A stretch of DNA of 38,710 nt from an uncultured Gammaproteobacteria bacterium (GCA_947260025.1 CAMYON010000022.1:1-38710), one strand, 5' to 3'. Positions 24,172-32,397 are shown, counted from the stretch's first letter. Notes: generated by a model from the letters alone, not told the origin. A program made the numbers and translations.

Positions 24172-25377
24172 ATGAATAGCAAGGTTTGCAACTTCGGCGA
24201 GGTAATCGATCGAACAGCGGTGCCGACGCTCAAGTTCGACGGCGATATGATGCAGTCGATATTCGGGGACAGCACGCTATGGCCCTCCTGGGTCGCGGAT
24301 ATGGACTTCAAGGCCGCACCTGAAGTGATAACGGCCCTGGCGCGGAGACTGGACCACGGTGTGTTCGGCTACGAGTCCAGTACCGAAGCCCTGCCTGCCG
24401 CGGTGGTAAGCTGGTTAAGCACGAGGTACGGCTGGTCGACCAGTCCCGATAAGATCATAACGACGCCGCGGACGTTGAATTCGCTCTCCGTGATGATTGA
24501 TCTTTTTTCCGCGGAAGGCGAGGGCGTCATCGTGCAGCCGCCCGTGTTTTATGATTTCAAATTACTGATTTCGGCCAACAGGCGTCGCCTGGTCAAGAAC
24601 CCGCTACGACTCGAACAGGGGCGCTATCAGATGGACTTCGACCACCTCGAGTCTGTTGCCGCCGAGCCCGAAAACAAGCTACTGATTCTCTGTAATCCGC
24701 ACAACCCAATCGGGCGCGCCTGGTCGAAACAGGAATTGTCGACATTGTCCGAAATATGCAGTACCAACCAGGTCTTCGTGATTGCAGATGAAATTCATGG
24801 CGACCTCGTTTATCGGAATCGTTACACGCCATTGGCAAGCGTCTCACGCGAGACCGCGCTCAACTGTGCCAGCTGCGTTTCACCGATCAAGTCGTTCAAC
24901 CTCGCCGGGGTCGCCAACTCCATGATCGTCATCGAAGACGACGACAGGCGGGACCTGTGCAAGAGCTGGTACAACCGCTTCGAGGTCAACAAGAACAACG
25001 TGTTGACCAATGCCGCCATGCTGGCGGCCTATAGCTCCGGGGAAGACTGGCTCGAGCAGGTAACGGATTATATACAGGGCAATGTCAAACTACTGGGTAG
25101 TTACCTGCAACAAAATATACCGGCGGTAAAACTCATAGAGCCGGAAGCAACCTACCTGGTCTGGCTGGATTGCAGGGAGCTGGGCCTCGATGCCAGGCAG
25201 CTCGAGACTTTCCTGGCCAAAGAAGCACGCATGGCGGCTAATCCCGGGCACTGGTTCGGTCGCGAAGGGGCGGGGTTTGTGCGGATAAACGTCGCTTGCC
25301 CTCGACCCGTGCTCGAGGCGGCTCTTAAGCAGCTCGCAAAAGCGGTCACCAGGTTATTTGGCGACGGCAGCGATTGA
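24172..25377 (+). CDS. MalY/PatB-family PLP-dependent C-S lyase/aminotransferase
   Basis: This is a 401-residue fold-type I PLP enzyme. The N-terminal WVADMDFKAAPEV, GVFGYES, N175 in CNPHNPIGR, D206 in ADEIHGDLVY and the Schiff-base lysine K240 in SPIKSFNLAG are those of the MalY/PatB family. These enzymes act as cystathionine beta-lyases, releasing homocysteine or other thiols plus pyruvate and ammonia, and some have a regulatory role. The lysine context is SPIKSFN rather than the usual SPSKTFN. The ATG at 24172 has GAGGT upstream and was preferred to a start 15 bp earlier. It ends 12 bp from the convergent small gene. Whether it is a lyase or aminotransferase cannot be settled here. Confidence 0.88.
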   Translation: MNSKVCNFGEVIDRTAVPTLKFDGDMMQSIFGDSTLWPSWVADMDFKAAPEVITALARRLDHGVFGYESSTEALPAAVVSWLSTRYGWSTSPDKIITTPRTLNSLSVMIDLFSAEGEGVIVQPPVFYDFKLLISANRRRLVKNPLRLEQGRYQMDFDHLESVAAEPENKLLILCNPHNPIGRAWSKQELSTLSEICSTNQVFVIADEIHGDLVYRNRYTPLASVSRETALNCASCVSPIKSFNLAGVANSMIVIEDDDRRDLCKSWYNRFEVNKNNVLTNAAMLAAYSSGEDWLEQVTDYIQGNVKLLGSYLQQNIPAVKLIEPEATYLVWLDCRELGLDARQLETFLAKEARMAANPGHWFGREGAGFVRINVACPRPVLEAALKQLAKAVTRLFGDGSD

Positions 25378-25389
25378 AGAACGTTTCAG

Positions 25390-25623
25390 CTAGTTGAGCT
25401 TAAAGATTTTAAGCAGGCTTTTGCTCAAGGAAGGGGGTATTTCGTGATCCTTATCGAAATACTCGCGTACCAGCTCCGCGCGAATTTTTGCACGACGTTG
25501 CTCGTAACGGCTATTGCCGACCGCACTGCTGGTCACCCCGGTAAAATCTGTAATCAGGGTGTTGCCAGTAACATCGCTATGATCTGATCCATCGTGAGCG
25601 GTATGTTTTATTTCGTCGTTCAT
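25390..25623 (-). CDS. Small conserved-looking protein of unknown function
   Basis: This is a 77-residue soluble protein with no recognised domain. The first 30 residues are polar and acidic (HDGSDHSDVTGN). The C-terminal half is a basic amphipathic helix region (SRYEQRRAKIRAELVREYF) ending in PPSLSKSLLKIFKLN. Charge pattern and codon use look like a real gene, but no family was recognised. It starts with an ATG at 25623 without a clear ribosome site and is convergent with the PLP enzyme gene. A long, apparently gene-free region lies upstream. Confidence 0.5.
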   Translation of the reverse strand: MNDEIKHTAHDGSDHSDVTGNTLITDFTGVTSSAVGNSRYEQRRAKIRAELVREYFDKDHEIPPSLSKSLLKIFKLN

Positions 25624-25954
25624 TCGTTCGAGTCAATTATCGTTCGGTCCTGGTATTCGGGCACTAGCCCTGCTTGTGTTTAAATAGTTCAGACACATGA
25701 ATATACCTTGAGGTTCGTCAATGGTTCCCGAATTTAAAAGAAACTTCGGATAAAAGCGGCAGGTTGATCGATTAACGGTCATGCAGAGCCGGATTTCGGG
25801 GGATACCGTCTGAATTCCGGGATGATTAGCCAGCTAGCTGGCGGCGTTCTCGTCGCTCTTCGCTAGCGCCTTGAATTCCCCTAAAGATCTCCCTGAATTG
25901 TGCACCCCGGCCTGTGTTAGTATCCTCGTCGATTAATTGCGTGGAAAAAGAACC
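25624..25954. other. 331-bp intergenic region, no gene seen
   Basis: No convincing open frame, tRNA or terminator was seen. It contains a perfect 14-bp palindrome GCCAGCTAGCTGGC (25829-25842) and, near its right end, the candidate promoter listed separately. It is more AT-rich than the neighbouring genes, especially around 25675-25790. Confidence 0.6.
25898..25926 (+). promoter_or_regulatory. Candidate sigma-70 promoter of the DUF3144 gene
   Basis: TTGTGC (25898-25903), a 17-bp spacer, and TATCCT (25921-25926) give matches of 4/6 to each consensus box at ideal spacing. The predicted start near 25933 leaves about 22 nt before the ATG at 25955. Confidence 0.4.
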
Positions 25955-26269
25955 ATGGCCGACCAGCCGCTCAGCGACGAAGAGCTCGATGAAATCTACC
26001 GGCGTATGATCGACTTGTTTATCGATCGCGCCAACGAATTTGCCGAAACCAACAGCCAGGAGAATGTCGGCCTGGCGCTGCTGTATGCCGCGGCGCGCTT
26101 CAACGCCCACGTGGTTGCACAGCATGGCAATACGCTCGAGGACTACGAGAAGGATCTACCCCGGGCGCGGAGTTTTTTTCGCGGCCAGTACCAGGAGATG
26201 CTGGATGAAAACCTCGAGGACTACAAGACCACTTTCACCCGTTACGCGAATTTCATCAAGAAGCAGTAG
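25955..26269 (+). CDS. DUF3144 family protein
   Basis: This is a 104-residue soluble helical protein. The segments FIDRANEFAETNSQENVGLALLYAAARFNAHVVAQ and EKDLPRARSFFRGQYQEMLDENLEDYK (quoted in parts) match DUF3144 as I recall it, a gammaproteobacterial family of unknown function. The ATG at 25955 was chosen over an open frame starting at 25937, since the conserved part begins after it. The 3' end overlaps the convergent aminopeptidase gene by 14 bp. No export signal or catalytic motif is visible. Confidence 0.75.
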   Translation: MADQPLSDEELDEIYRRMIDLFIDRANEFAETNSQENVGLALLYAAARFNAHVVAQHGNTLEDYEKDLPRARSFFRGQYQEMLDENLEDYKTTFTRYANFIKKQ

Positions 26270-27350
26270 CAAGCCCTGGTTTGATTGCGGGGCACTCGCT
26301 GCCCGTCGGCTGCTGCCGGCTCCAGGCCACCAGGCAGGCATCGCGCTCGGCTTTTGCGAGCTTGCCGACGGTCTCCGCGTACTCGTAGAACGCGCTGAAG
26401 TCGAGCCCATGTGCGCGAATCATATTGACGAAGGCGGGTCGCTGCGAGTTGTAGGCTGAAACCGAGCCGATCTTGGCGTTGTTCAGCTTGTCGGCGAACC
26501 AGGCCGTGAATCCGCCCGTTATTCCGTGCCTCGCGGCTATTGCCTGGTGGGACCGGCGCGCCTCGGCAAATGCTTCCTGCTTGCGTGCGCGTTTGTCCGC
26601 ATCGCTGACTGCAGCGGCATAAATCTCGTCCAGACCCGTGCGCGTGGATTCGATCAGCTCGATGACCTCGTCGCGGTATTGCGACCAGCGCAGCAGCAGC
26701 TGGAATTCTTCTGTCTGCTCGCGCGACTGCAACCACAGCTCGGTGCCTACCTGCTGCACCGCCGAGGCCAGGGATTCGTTGAAGGTCGTATCGTCTTCGA
26801 TATAGATTTGCTGGTGGGTGAGCTCGTGAAACAGCAGGCCGGCGAGCCGGTAATCCGGCCAGTTGATGAAGCTGCTCAACACCGGGTCGTCGAACCAGCC
26901 CAGCGTCGAGTAAGCCGATACCTTGCCGACGTGTACCTCGAGTCCCGCGGCCTCGAGTTCCTCGACATAGGCGAGCAGTCGCGTCTCGTCATAATAGCCG
27001 CGATAGCTGGCGCAGCCGATTATCGGGTAACACCACTGCTGCAGGCGGGTCGAAAACTCGGGCGCCGCGAACAGGTTCTGAACCAGGTAGGGCCGGTCGA
27101 GTTCGACATAGCTCAGATAACTGTCGTTGTCGGGCAGCTCCAGCCGCGTCACCGAAAACTGGCGAATTTCCCGTACCAGGTTCAGGCGTTCGCGCAGTTC
27201 CGGCGTCGTTGATTGCTCCTCGAGCAGATCCTCGATAGCGACGCGTTTATCCATTACCTCGAGGTGCCCGCGCGCGCTGTGCCAGTAGTAACCCATATCG
27301 GCACAGCCGCACAGCAATAACAGTAAAGGAATCGAAATTAGGCAACGCAT
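26256..27350 (-). CDS. COG4324-type predicted aminopeptidase, lipoprotein
   Basis: This is a 364-residue protein with a lipoprotein leader (MRCLISIPLLLLLCGC, lipobox LCGC), so it is probably anchored in the outer or inner membrane facing the periplasm. A zinc peptidase motif HELTHQ with downstream FNESLASAVQQVG provides the HExxH-type site and a candidate third ligand. Family segments YYWHSARGHLEVM, KVSAYSTLGWFDDPVLSSF and WPDYRLAGLLFHELTHQ identify the predicted aminopeptidase family COG4324. The substrate is unknown. The ATG at 27350 places the leader correctly; a GTG at 27365 would add five residues. Its end overlaps DUF3144 by 14 bp in convergent orientation. Confidence 0.9.
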   Translation of the reverse strand: MRCLISIPLLLLLCGCADMGYYWHSARGHLEVMDKRVAIEDLLEEQSTTPELRERLNLVREIRQFSVTRLELPDNDSYLSYVELDRPYLVQNLFAAPEFSTRLQQWCYPIIGCASYRGYYDETRLLAYVEELEAAGLEVHVGKVSAYSTLGWFDDPVLSSFINWPDYRLAGLLFHELTHQQIYIEDDTTFNESLASAVQQVGTELWLQSREQTEEFQLLLRWSQYRDEVIELIESTRTGLDEIYAAAVSDADKRARKQEAFAEARRSHQAIAARHGITGGFTAWFADKLNNAKIGSVSAYNSQRPAFVNMIRAHGLDFSAFYEYAETVGKLAKAERDACLVAWSRQQPTGSECPAIKPGLATAS

Positions 27351-27380
27351 ACAGTATTCTCTCACACTGACCAGCCGGTT

Positions 27381-27421
27381 TTTTACCCAGCTTGAATTTT
27401 ACCCCGTGGGGGAGATTTTAC
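27381..27421. repeat. Three TTTTAC direct repeats upstream of the M14 peptidase gene
   Basis: TTTTAC occurs at 27381-27386, 27397-27402 and 27416-27421, each followed by C/T-C-C. A GGGTAAA at 27425-27431 is an inverted partner of the first copy. They fill the short gap between two divergent genes and could be regulator half-sites. Confidence 0.3.
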
Positions 27422-27451
27422 TCCGGGTAAATGTTTACACAGGAAAACAGC

Positions 27452-28582
27452 ATGATCATCTCCAGTCAGTTTGACGGCGGCAATATCGAATGTGTCGATA
27501 GCAGCGACCCGGGCCGGGTACTGCTCAATATACGCAAGGACAACCAGTCGGATTTTTACCAGTGGTTTTACTTCCGCGCGTCAAACGTAAAGGACCTGGA
27601 TTGCCGCTACCTGATCGGCAACGCCGCGGGCGCGGCCTACCACAAGGGCTGGCAGGATTACCGGGCGGTAGCCAGCTATGACCGGGAATTCTGGTTTCGG
27701 GTCGATACCAGTTACGATGGCGAAAACCTGGTGATCGAGCATAACAGCAGCGAGGACCAGGTTTACTTCGCCTATTTCGCGCCCTATTCGATGGAGCGTC
27801 ACGCCGACCTGCTCGCCTTTGCCCAGACCAGCGAGCGCTGCCAGGCCGAAACCCTGGGCCTGACCCTGGATGGCCAGAGCATGGATTGCCTGCGTTTCGG
27901 CGAGGAAGACGCGGGCGCCAGGATCTGGATCGTCGCGCGTCAGCATCCTGGCGAGACCATGGCGGAATGGTGGATGGAAGGCCTGATCAACCGGCTGGTC
28001 GATCACAGCGATCCGGTGGTCAACGCGATCCTCGACAAGGCGGTTATTTACCTGGTGCCGAATATGAATCCGGACGGCAGTCGGCGCGGGCACCTGCGCA
28101 CCAACGCGGTGGGCTCGAACCTGAACCGTGAATGGGATAATCCGACGCCCGAAAAAAGCCCCGAGGTGCTGTGTGTGCTCGATAAAATCAGCCAGACCGG
28201 CCTGGATTTCGGTCTCGACGTGCATGGCGACGAGGCACTGCCCTATAACTTCATTGCCGGTACCGAGGGCATACCGGGCTGGAACCGCGAGCGTCAACAG
28301 CAGCTCGAGCTGTTCAAGATGACGCTGGCGAATCTGAACCCGGATTTCCAGGTCGAACACGGCTATCCGGCCAACAGCGCCGGCAATGCCAACATGAGCT
28401 ATTGTTCGAATTCGCTGGCGCAGCGTTTCGGCGCGCTGGTGATGACGCTGGAAATGCCGTTCAAGGATGCCAGCGGTACGATCGACGCGGTGCAGGGATG
28501 GAGCCCGGAGCGCTGCGGACGCCTGGCGCATTCCTGCCTCGATGCCCTGCACCTGTGCTGGGACCAGGTCATTAATCGTTAA
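27452..28582 (+). CDS. M14-family zinc carboxypeptidase, cytosolic carboxypeptidase-like
   Basis: This is a 376-residue protein without a signal peptide. An N-terminal beta-rich domain (1-115) precedes the peptidase domain. Zinc ligands are H165 and E168 (RQHPGET) and H258 (DVHGDE). NMNPDGSRRGHLRTNAVGSN with NREW forms the substrate pocket, and E334 in TLEMPF is the catalytic glutamate. This is the plan of the bacterial relatives of cytosolic carboxypeptidases (M14D), which remove C-terminal residues such as glutamate from peptides. The ATG at 27452, with CAGGAAAA upstream, was preferred to one at 27431. It begins a four-gene run, with the oxidase gene 18 bp downstream. Confidence 0.9.
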   Translation: MIISSQFDGGNIECVDSSDPGRVLLNIRKDNQSDFYQWFYFRASNVKDLDCRYLIGNAAGAAYHKGWQDYRAVASYDREFWFRVDTSYDGENLVIEHNSSEDQVYFAYFAPYSMERHADLLAFAQTSERCQAETLGLTLDGQSMDCLRFGEEDAGARIWIVARQHPGETMAEWWMEGLINRLVDHSDPVVNAILDKAVIYLVPNMNPDGSRRGHLRTNAVGSNLNREWDNPTPEKSPEVLCVLDKISQTGLDFGLDVHGDEALPYNFIAGTEGIPGWNRERQQQLELFKMTLANLNPDFQVEHGYPANSAGNANMSYCSNSLAQRFGALVMTLEMPFKDASGTIDAVQGWSPERCGRLAHSCLDALHLCWDQVINR

Positions 28583-28600
28583 CCGGGCCGGATAAGTTCC

Positions 28601-29989
28601 ATGCCAGATCGAAGAGACTTCCTCAAAGCCAGCGCCGCGGGCCTGCTCGGAGCCAGCATGCTGCGTCCGATCATGGGTCAGGCAAGCGGTGCGCCGTTTA
28701 AACTGGCCGCGTCCGAGGGCGAGGTCGTATTCGGCGGGGAGCAGGAGAACGCCACCCGGGTGATGTACTACAACCAGTCGGTTCCGGGGCCGGTGATTCG
28801 CATCCCGCAGGGTCGCGAATCGATTATCCAGTTTCACAATTCCCTCGACGAACCGTCGTCGGTGCACTGGCACGGTCTGCGTATCGATAACGCGATGGAC
28901 GGGGTGCCGGGTATGACCCAGTCGCCGGTGATGCCGGGCGAACAGTTCGAGTATCGCCTGCGACCGCCGGACGCCGGCACCTACTGGTATCACACTCATA
29001 TGCGCTCCTGGGCGCAGCTTGCGCTGGGCCTGGCGGGTGTCCTGATCGTCGAGGAGGATAATCCCCCGCAGGTCGATCGGGACCTGGTATTCGCAATCGA
29101 CGACTGGCGGCTGGACCGCAAGATGCAGTTCGACACCAACAGCCTGGGCTCGATGCACGACTGGTCCCATGGCGGGCGGCTGGGCAATTACATCACCGTC
29201 AACGGCGCGGCCGAGCCGGTGTTCGAGGTCGCCCGCGGCGAACGCATCCGCCTGCGCCTGGTAAACATCGCCAACGCGCGCGTGATGCATATGCTGTTCA
29301 ACGAACCGGCCATTTCGGTGGTGGCGATCGATGGCCAGCCGGTCGAACCCTTCGCGCCGGAGTCGGGCCGAATCCGGCTCGCGCCGGGGCAGCGGGCCGA
29401 TTTGATCATCGACATGAGTGCCGACCCGGGGAGCCGCTCGGCGATCGAAGTAGTCATCGGGGAGTATGCCTACGAGATCGCGACCTTCGTCTACGGTCAG
29501 CAGGCTAAACGCGAACAGTTGCTCGAGACGCCGATCAGGCTGCCGGACAATCCCGTCAACCAGACGGTTTTGCCGTCGGAGTTTCGTCATGTACCGCTGC
29601 GCATGGAAGGCGGGGCGATGGGTGGCATGCGCAGCGCCACCTTCGAGGGCAGGGAGATGGATATTCGCGAGCTGGTGCGAAATGGCAAGGTGTGGGCGTT
29701 CAATGGCATCGTCGGTATGCCGCAGGAACCGTTGTTCAGGGTTGAGCGCGGCACCGCAATCAGTATCGATGTCCACAACGATAATGGCTGGCCGCACGCG
29801 ATGCATATCCACGGCCATCATTTCATTCACGATCGAAATTCCGGGATGTGGCGCGATACCGCGCTGTTTCAGCGCGGCGAGCGGGGTTCGATGCGTTTCA
29901 TCGCCGACAACCCGGGTAAATGGCTGATTCACTGCCACATGGTCGAACACATGGCGGGCGGTATGGTGACCTGGTTCGAGGTCAGCTGA
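28601..29989 (+). CDS. Multicopper oxidase, Tat-exported
   Basis: This is a 462-residue three-cupredoxin oxidase with an N-terminal Tat leader (DRRDFLKAS), so it folds with copper in the cytoplasm and acts in the periplasm. Copper motifs are H89-W-H91 (VHWHGL), H131-x-H133 (WYHTH), HAMHIHGHHF and HCHMVEHMAGGM. The type 1 site is C445, H450 and axial M455. The length and motif order resemble FtsP/CueO/CotA-like laccases. Substrates could be cuprous ion, phenols or metals. There is no methionine-rich insert of the CueO kind before the last domain, apart from a short MEGGAMGGMRSA stretch. The gene lies between the M14 peptidase and the binding protein gene. Confidence 0.92.
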   Translation: MPDRRDFLKASAAGLLGASMLRPIMGQASGAPFKLAASEGEVVFGGEQENATRVMYYNQSVPGPVIRIPQGRESIIQFHNSLDEPSSVHWHGLRIDNAMDGVPGMTQSPVMPGEQFEYRLRPPDAGTYWYHTHMRSWAQLALGLAGVLIVEEDNPPQVDRDLVFAIDDWRLDRKMQFDTNSLGSMHDWSHGGRLGNYITVNGAAEPVFEVARGERIRLRLVNIANARVMHMLFNEPAISVVAIDGQPVEPFAPESGRIRLAPGQRADLIIDMSADPGSRSAIEVVIGEYAYEIATFVYGQQAKREQLLETPIRLPDNPVNQTVLPSEFRHVPLRMEGGAMGGMRSATFEGREMDIRELVRNGKVWAFNGIVGMPQEPLFRVERGTAISIDVHNDNGWPHAMHIHGHHFIHDRNSGMWRDTALFQRGERGSMRFIADNPGKWLIHCHMVEHMAGGMVTWFEVS

Positions 29990-30019
29990 CCGTTCGCGCT
30001 AAACGAGGATAAAACAGAT

Positions 30020-31129
30020 ATGTCCAAGCTTAAGATACAATTCACCCTGTTCTCGGCGTTTTACTCGCCGTTGATACTGACCATGGCCGGCGGCTTCCTG
30101 AAGCAGGAAGGCCTCGAATTCGAATGGTCGGTATCGCCGTCCGGCAAACCCGCGACCGAGTCGATCAGCGACGGTACTGCGGACGTGGTGCAGTCGGCGC
30201 CGAGCCAGGCGTTTAACGCGATCGCGAGAGGCGAGACCGAGTACCCGCTGCATTTTGCGCAGATCAACGAGATGGACGGGTTCTTCCTGACGGCGCGCGC
30301 GCCGGAGCCTGATTTCTCGTGGCAAAAACTGGAGGGTGCCGAAGTGGTCATGTTCGGTGGCGGGCAGCCGAATGCCATGTTGCGCTATGCCTGTCATCGT
30401 GCGGGCATCGACTACGATCGCATCGTCGCAATTACCCCGGGCGGCGCGAACGATATCGACCAGGCGTTTCGCGCGGGGCAGGGGCAGTACGTGCAGCAGC
30501 AGGGACCTTACCCGCAGCAACTGGAGCAGGATGGTATCGGCAGCGTGGTGGCGCAGGTCGGGCCGCAGATAGGCCCCTGCGCCTTTTCCAGCCTGGCCGC
30601 CTCGCGTGAGTGGCTCGAGACCGATGCCGCACGCGCCTTTACCCGCGCCTACGCGGCTGCCCGACAGTTCCTGAACCAGGCGCCGGCCGCTGAAATCACG
30701 GCGCTGCAGCAGCCGTATTTTCCCGGCGCCAGTGCCGCCGCCCTGGAAAGCTGTATTTCGAGTTATCAGCGCCTCGGCTGCTGGACCCCGCATGTCGAAA
30801 TTACGCGGCCGGCCTTCGAAGTCACCCTGGATATCTTCGAGTACACCGGCGGTATCACCGAGCGCTATCCCTACGAGATGGTGTGCGATGCCGCGCTGCG
30901 TGCTGGAAACCCAGATCGAACACCTGCGGCTGGAGGCGGCCGTGGGTGGCTACGAGGCTGCCCGGCGGAAACAGGCCGAAATCGAGGCGGTTTATGCTTC
31001 GGTCGCGCGCCTGATCAATTGCCGTCCCGACGAGGTAGCAATCGTCGAAAACGCAACCGTCGGCTGGACGATGGCGTTTTACGCGATCCCGTTCGAGCGC
31101 GGAGATCGCATCCTGACGGCCGAGGCTGA
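30020..31129 (+). CDS. NMT1/THI5-type substrate-binding protein, C-terminus lost in a junction
   Basis: About 285-293 residues match a periplasmic-binding-protein fold of the NMT1/THI5/SsuA type (FSAFYSPLILTMAGGFLKQEGLEF, then SDGTADVVQSAPSQAF and a GGGQPNAML pocket). Homology appears to stop near YPYEMVCD (about residue 287, base 30880). The rest, to the stop at 31129, is out-of-frame reading of the following aminotransferase gene, rich in R, G and P. So the true C-terminus is missing. No Sec or Tat signal or lipobox is present, which is odd for an ABC binding protein, and no permease or ATPase genes adjoin. GAGGA precedes the ATG at 30020. A cytoplasmic binding or enzyme role cannot be excluded. 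Confidence 0.65.
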   Translation: MSKLKIQFTLFSAFYSPLILTMAGGFLKQEGLEFEWSVSPSGKPATESISDGTADVVQSAPSQAFNAIARGETEYPLHFAQINEMDGFFLTARAPEPDFSWQKLEGAEVVMFGGGQPNAMLRYACHRAGIDYDRIVAITPGGANDIDQAFRAGQGQYVQQQGPYPQQLEQDGIGSVVAQVGPQIGPCAFSSLAASREWLETDAARAFTRAYAAARQFLNQAPAAEITALQQPYFPGASAAALESCISSYQRLGCWTPHVEITRPAFEVTLDIFEYTGGITERYPYEMVCDAALRAGNPDRTPAAGGGRGWLRGCPAETGRNRGGLCFGRAPDQLPSRRGSNRRKRNRRLDDGVLRDPVRARRSHPDGRG

Positions 31130-31991
31130 GTATGCTTCGAACTATCTCGCCTACCTGCAGCTCGCCAGGGACAGGGGAGTCAGCGTGGAGACGATTCCTT
31201 CCACCGCCGACGGCGAGGTTTGCGTCGACTCGCTGAAGGCCATGCTGGACGACCGCGTACGCCTGATTTCGATCACCCATATTCCGACCAACGGCGGCCT
31301 GGTCAACCCGGTCGAGGAGATTGGCGCGGTGGCCCGGGCTCACGGTATTACTTACCTGGTCGATGCCTGCCAGTCCGCGGGCCAGGTCGCGCTCGATGTC
31401 GAGGCAATCCAGTGTGACCTGCTCAGCGCCACCGGGCGCAAGTTTCTGCGCGGCCCGCGCGGCGTTGGATTCCTCTACGTCAGCAACCGCATTGTCGAAT
31501 CCCTGCACCCGCCGATGATCGATTTATTTTCGGCCACCTGGATCGATGCCGGGCATTACGAACTGCGCAAGGACGCCCGCAGATTCGAGAACTGGGAAAA
31601 TAACTACAGCGCCAAACTCGGCCTCGGCAGCGCCATCGATTATGCGCTCGGGATCGGGCTCGACAATATCGAAGCCGAAGTCACGCGGCTGGCGGCAAGC
31701 CTGCGCGCCATGCTTGCCGAAATCCCGGCGGTGAGCGTGCATGATATCGGTAAACGTAAATGCGGCATCGTCTCGTTCTCGGTCGCGGGAGTTGACGCCG
31801 GCGAGATCGAGACCAGGCTCAGGCAGGGCGGTATCCACGTCAGCGTGAGCACACCCAACAGCACCCTGATCGACGCCACGCGGCGTCACCTGCCGGAGGT
31901 GGTACGCGCCTCGGTGCATTATTACAACCGGGAGTCGGAGTTGCAGGCGCTGGTGGACCTGGTTACATCTATTTGCGAGCAGTCCGGGTAG
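30888..31991 (+). CDS. Class V aminotransferase-fold PLP enzyme, N-terminally truncated
   Basis: From the ATG at 30888 this gives 367 residues starting MPRCVLETQIEHLRLEA. PLP contacts are D159 in LVDACQ, Q162, and the Schiff-base lysine K185 in ATGRKFLRGPRG. Segments ENATVGWTMAFYAIPF, HIPTNGGLVNP and RRFENWENNYSAKLGLG are typical of a cysteine desulfurase/isopenicillin N epimerase-like branch. Family members usually carry about 25-30 more N-terminal residues with a YLNNAGA-type motif before the MPRPVLE segment, and these are missing. Upstream in this frame the sequence is the out-of-frame 3' part of the binding protein gene. A deletion or assembly join therefore seems to have fused the two genes near base 30885. 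Activity is doubtful. Confidence 0.7.
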   Translation: MPRCVLETQIEHLRLEAAVGGYEAARRKQAEIEAVYASVARLINCRPDEVAIVENATVGWTMAFYAIPFERGDRILTAEAEYASNYLAYLQLARDRGVSVETIPSTADGEVCVDSLKAMLDDRVRLISITHIPTNGGLVNPVEEIGAVARAHGITYLVDACQSAGQVALDVEAIQCDLLSATGRKFLRGPRGVGFLYVSNRIVESLHPPMIDLFSATWIDAGHYELRKDARRFENWENNYSAKLGLGSAIDYALGIGLDNIEAEVTRLAASLRAMLAEIPAVSVHDIGKRKCGIVSFSVAGVDAGEIETRLRQGGIHVSVSTPNSTLIDATRRHLPEVVRASVHYYNRESELQALVDLVTSICEQSG

Positions 31992-32010
31992 GGACTGCGG
32001 GCCGCCGCGG

Positions 32011-32397
32011 TCAGATTTCCTGGACGACTTGGTCCAGCATATCGCGAACCTGGCCGGCAACCGCTTTCAGGTCGTCGTTGTCGATCGCCTGCATCGACGC
32101 TAGCGGATCGATAGCGCTAACCTGGATACCGCCCTCTACCTCGCGCAGGATGACGTTACAGGGCAGCATTGCACCGATTTTGGGTTCCATGGCGATGGCC
32201 TCGTGCGCCATGTTTGGATTGCAGGCGCCGAGAATACGGTAGGGATCCATATCGACATCGATTTTTTTCTTCATTGTCGACTTGACGTCTATTTCGGTCA
32301 GCACGCCGAAGCCGTGGTTGGCCAGCGCGGCGCGGGTTCTGCGATCGACTTCTTCGAAATCAGCGCTATCGATAACGCGGTCTATGGTGTAGCTCAT
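32011..32397 (-). CDS. DUF302 domain protein
   Basis: This is a 128-residue soluble protein with the DUF302 pattern: an N-terminal strand-helix with DFEEVDRRTRAALANHGFGVLTEIDVK, then YRILGACNPNMAHEAI, MLPCNVILREVEGG and SAIDP (quoted in parts). The CNP and LPCNV cysteines are the conserved ones. The family is of unknown function; members occur beside redox and sulfur genes. AGAGGA lies nine bases before the ATG at 32397. The gene is convergent with the aminotransferase gene (19-bp gap) and a separate unit from the DUF547 gene upstream (152-bp gap). Confidence 0.9.
   Translation of the reverse strand: MSYTIDRVIDSADFEEVDRRTRAALANHGFGVLTEIDVKSTMKKKIDVDMDPYRILGACNPNMAHEAIAMEPKIGAMLPCNVILREVEGGIQVSAIDPLASMQAIDNDDLKAVAGQVRDMLDQVVQEI

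Noticed and set aside
27581-29950. A 789-codon open frame on the minus strand opposite the M14 peptidase and multicopper oxidase genes
   Set aside because: It is a shadow of two genes with clear catalytic motifs on the plus strand. Its product is histidine- and arginine-rich without any recognisable domain, as expected for the antisense frame of GC-rich DNA.
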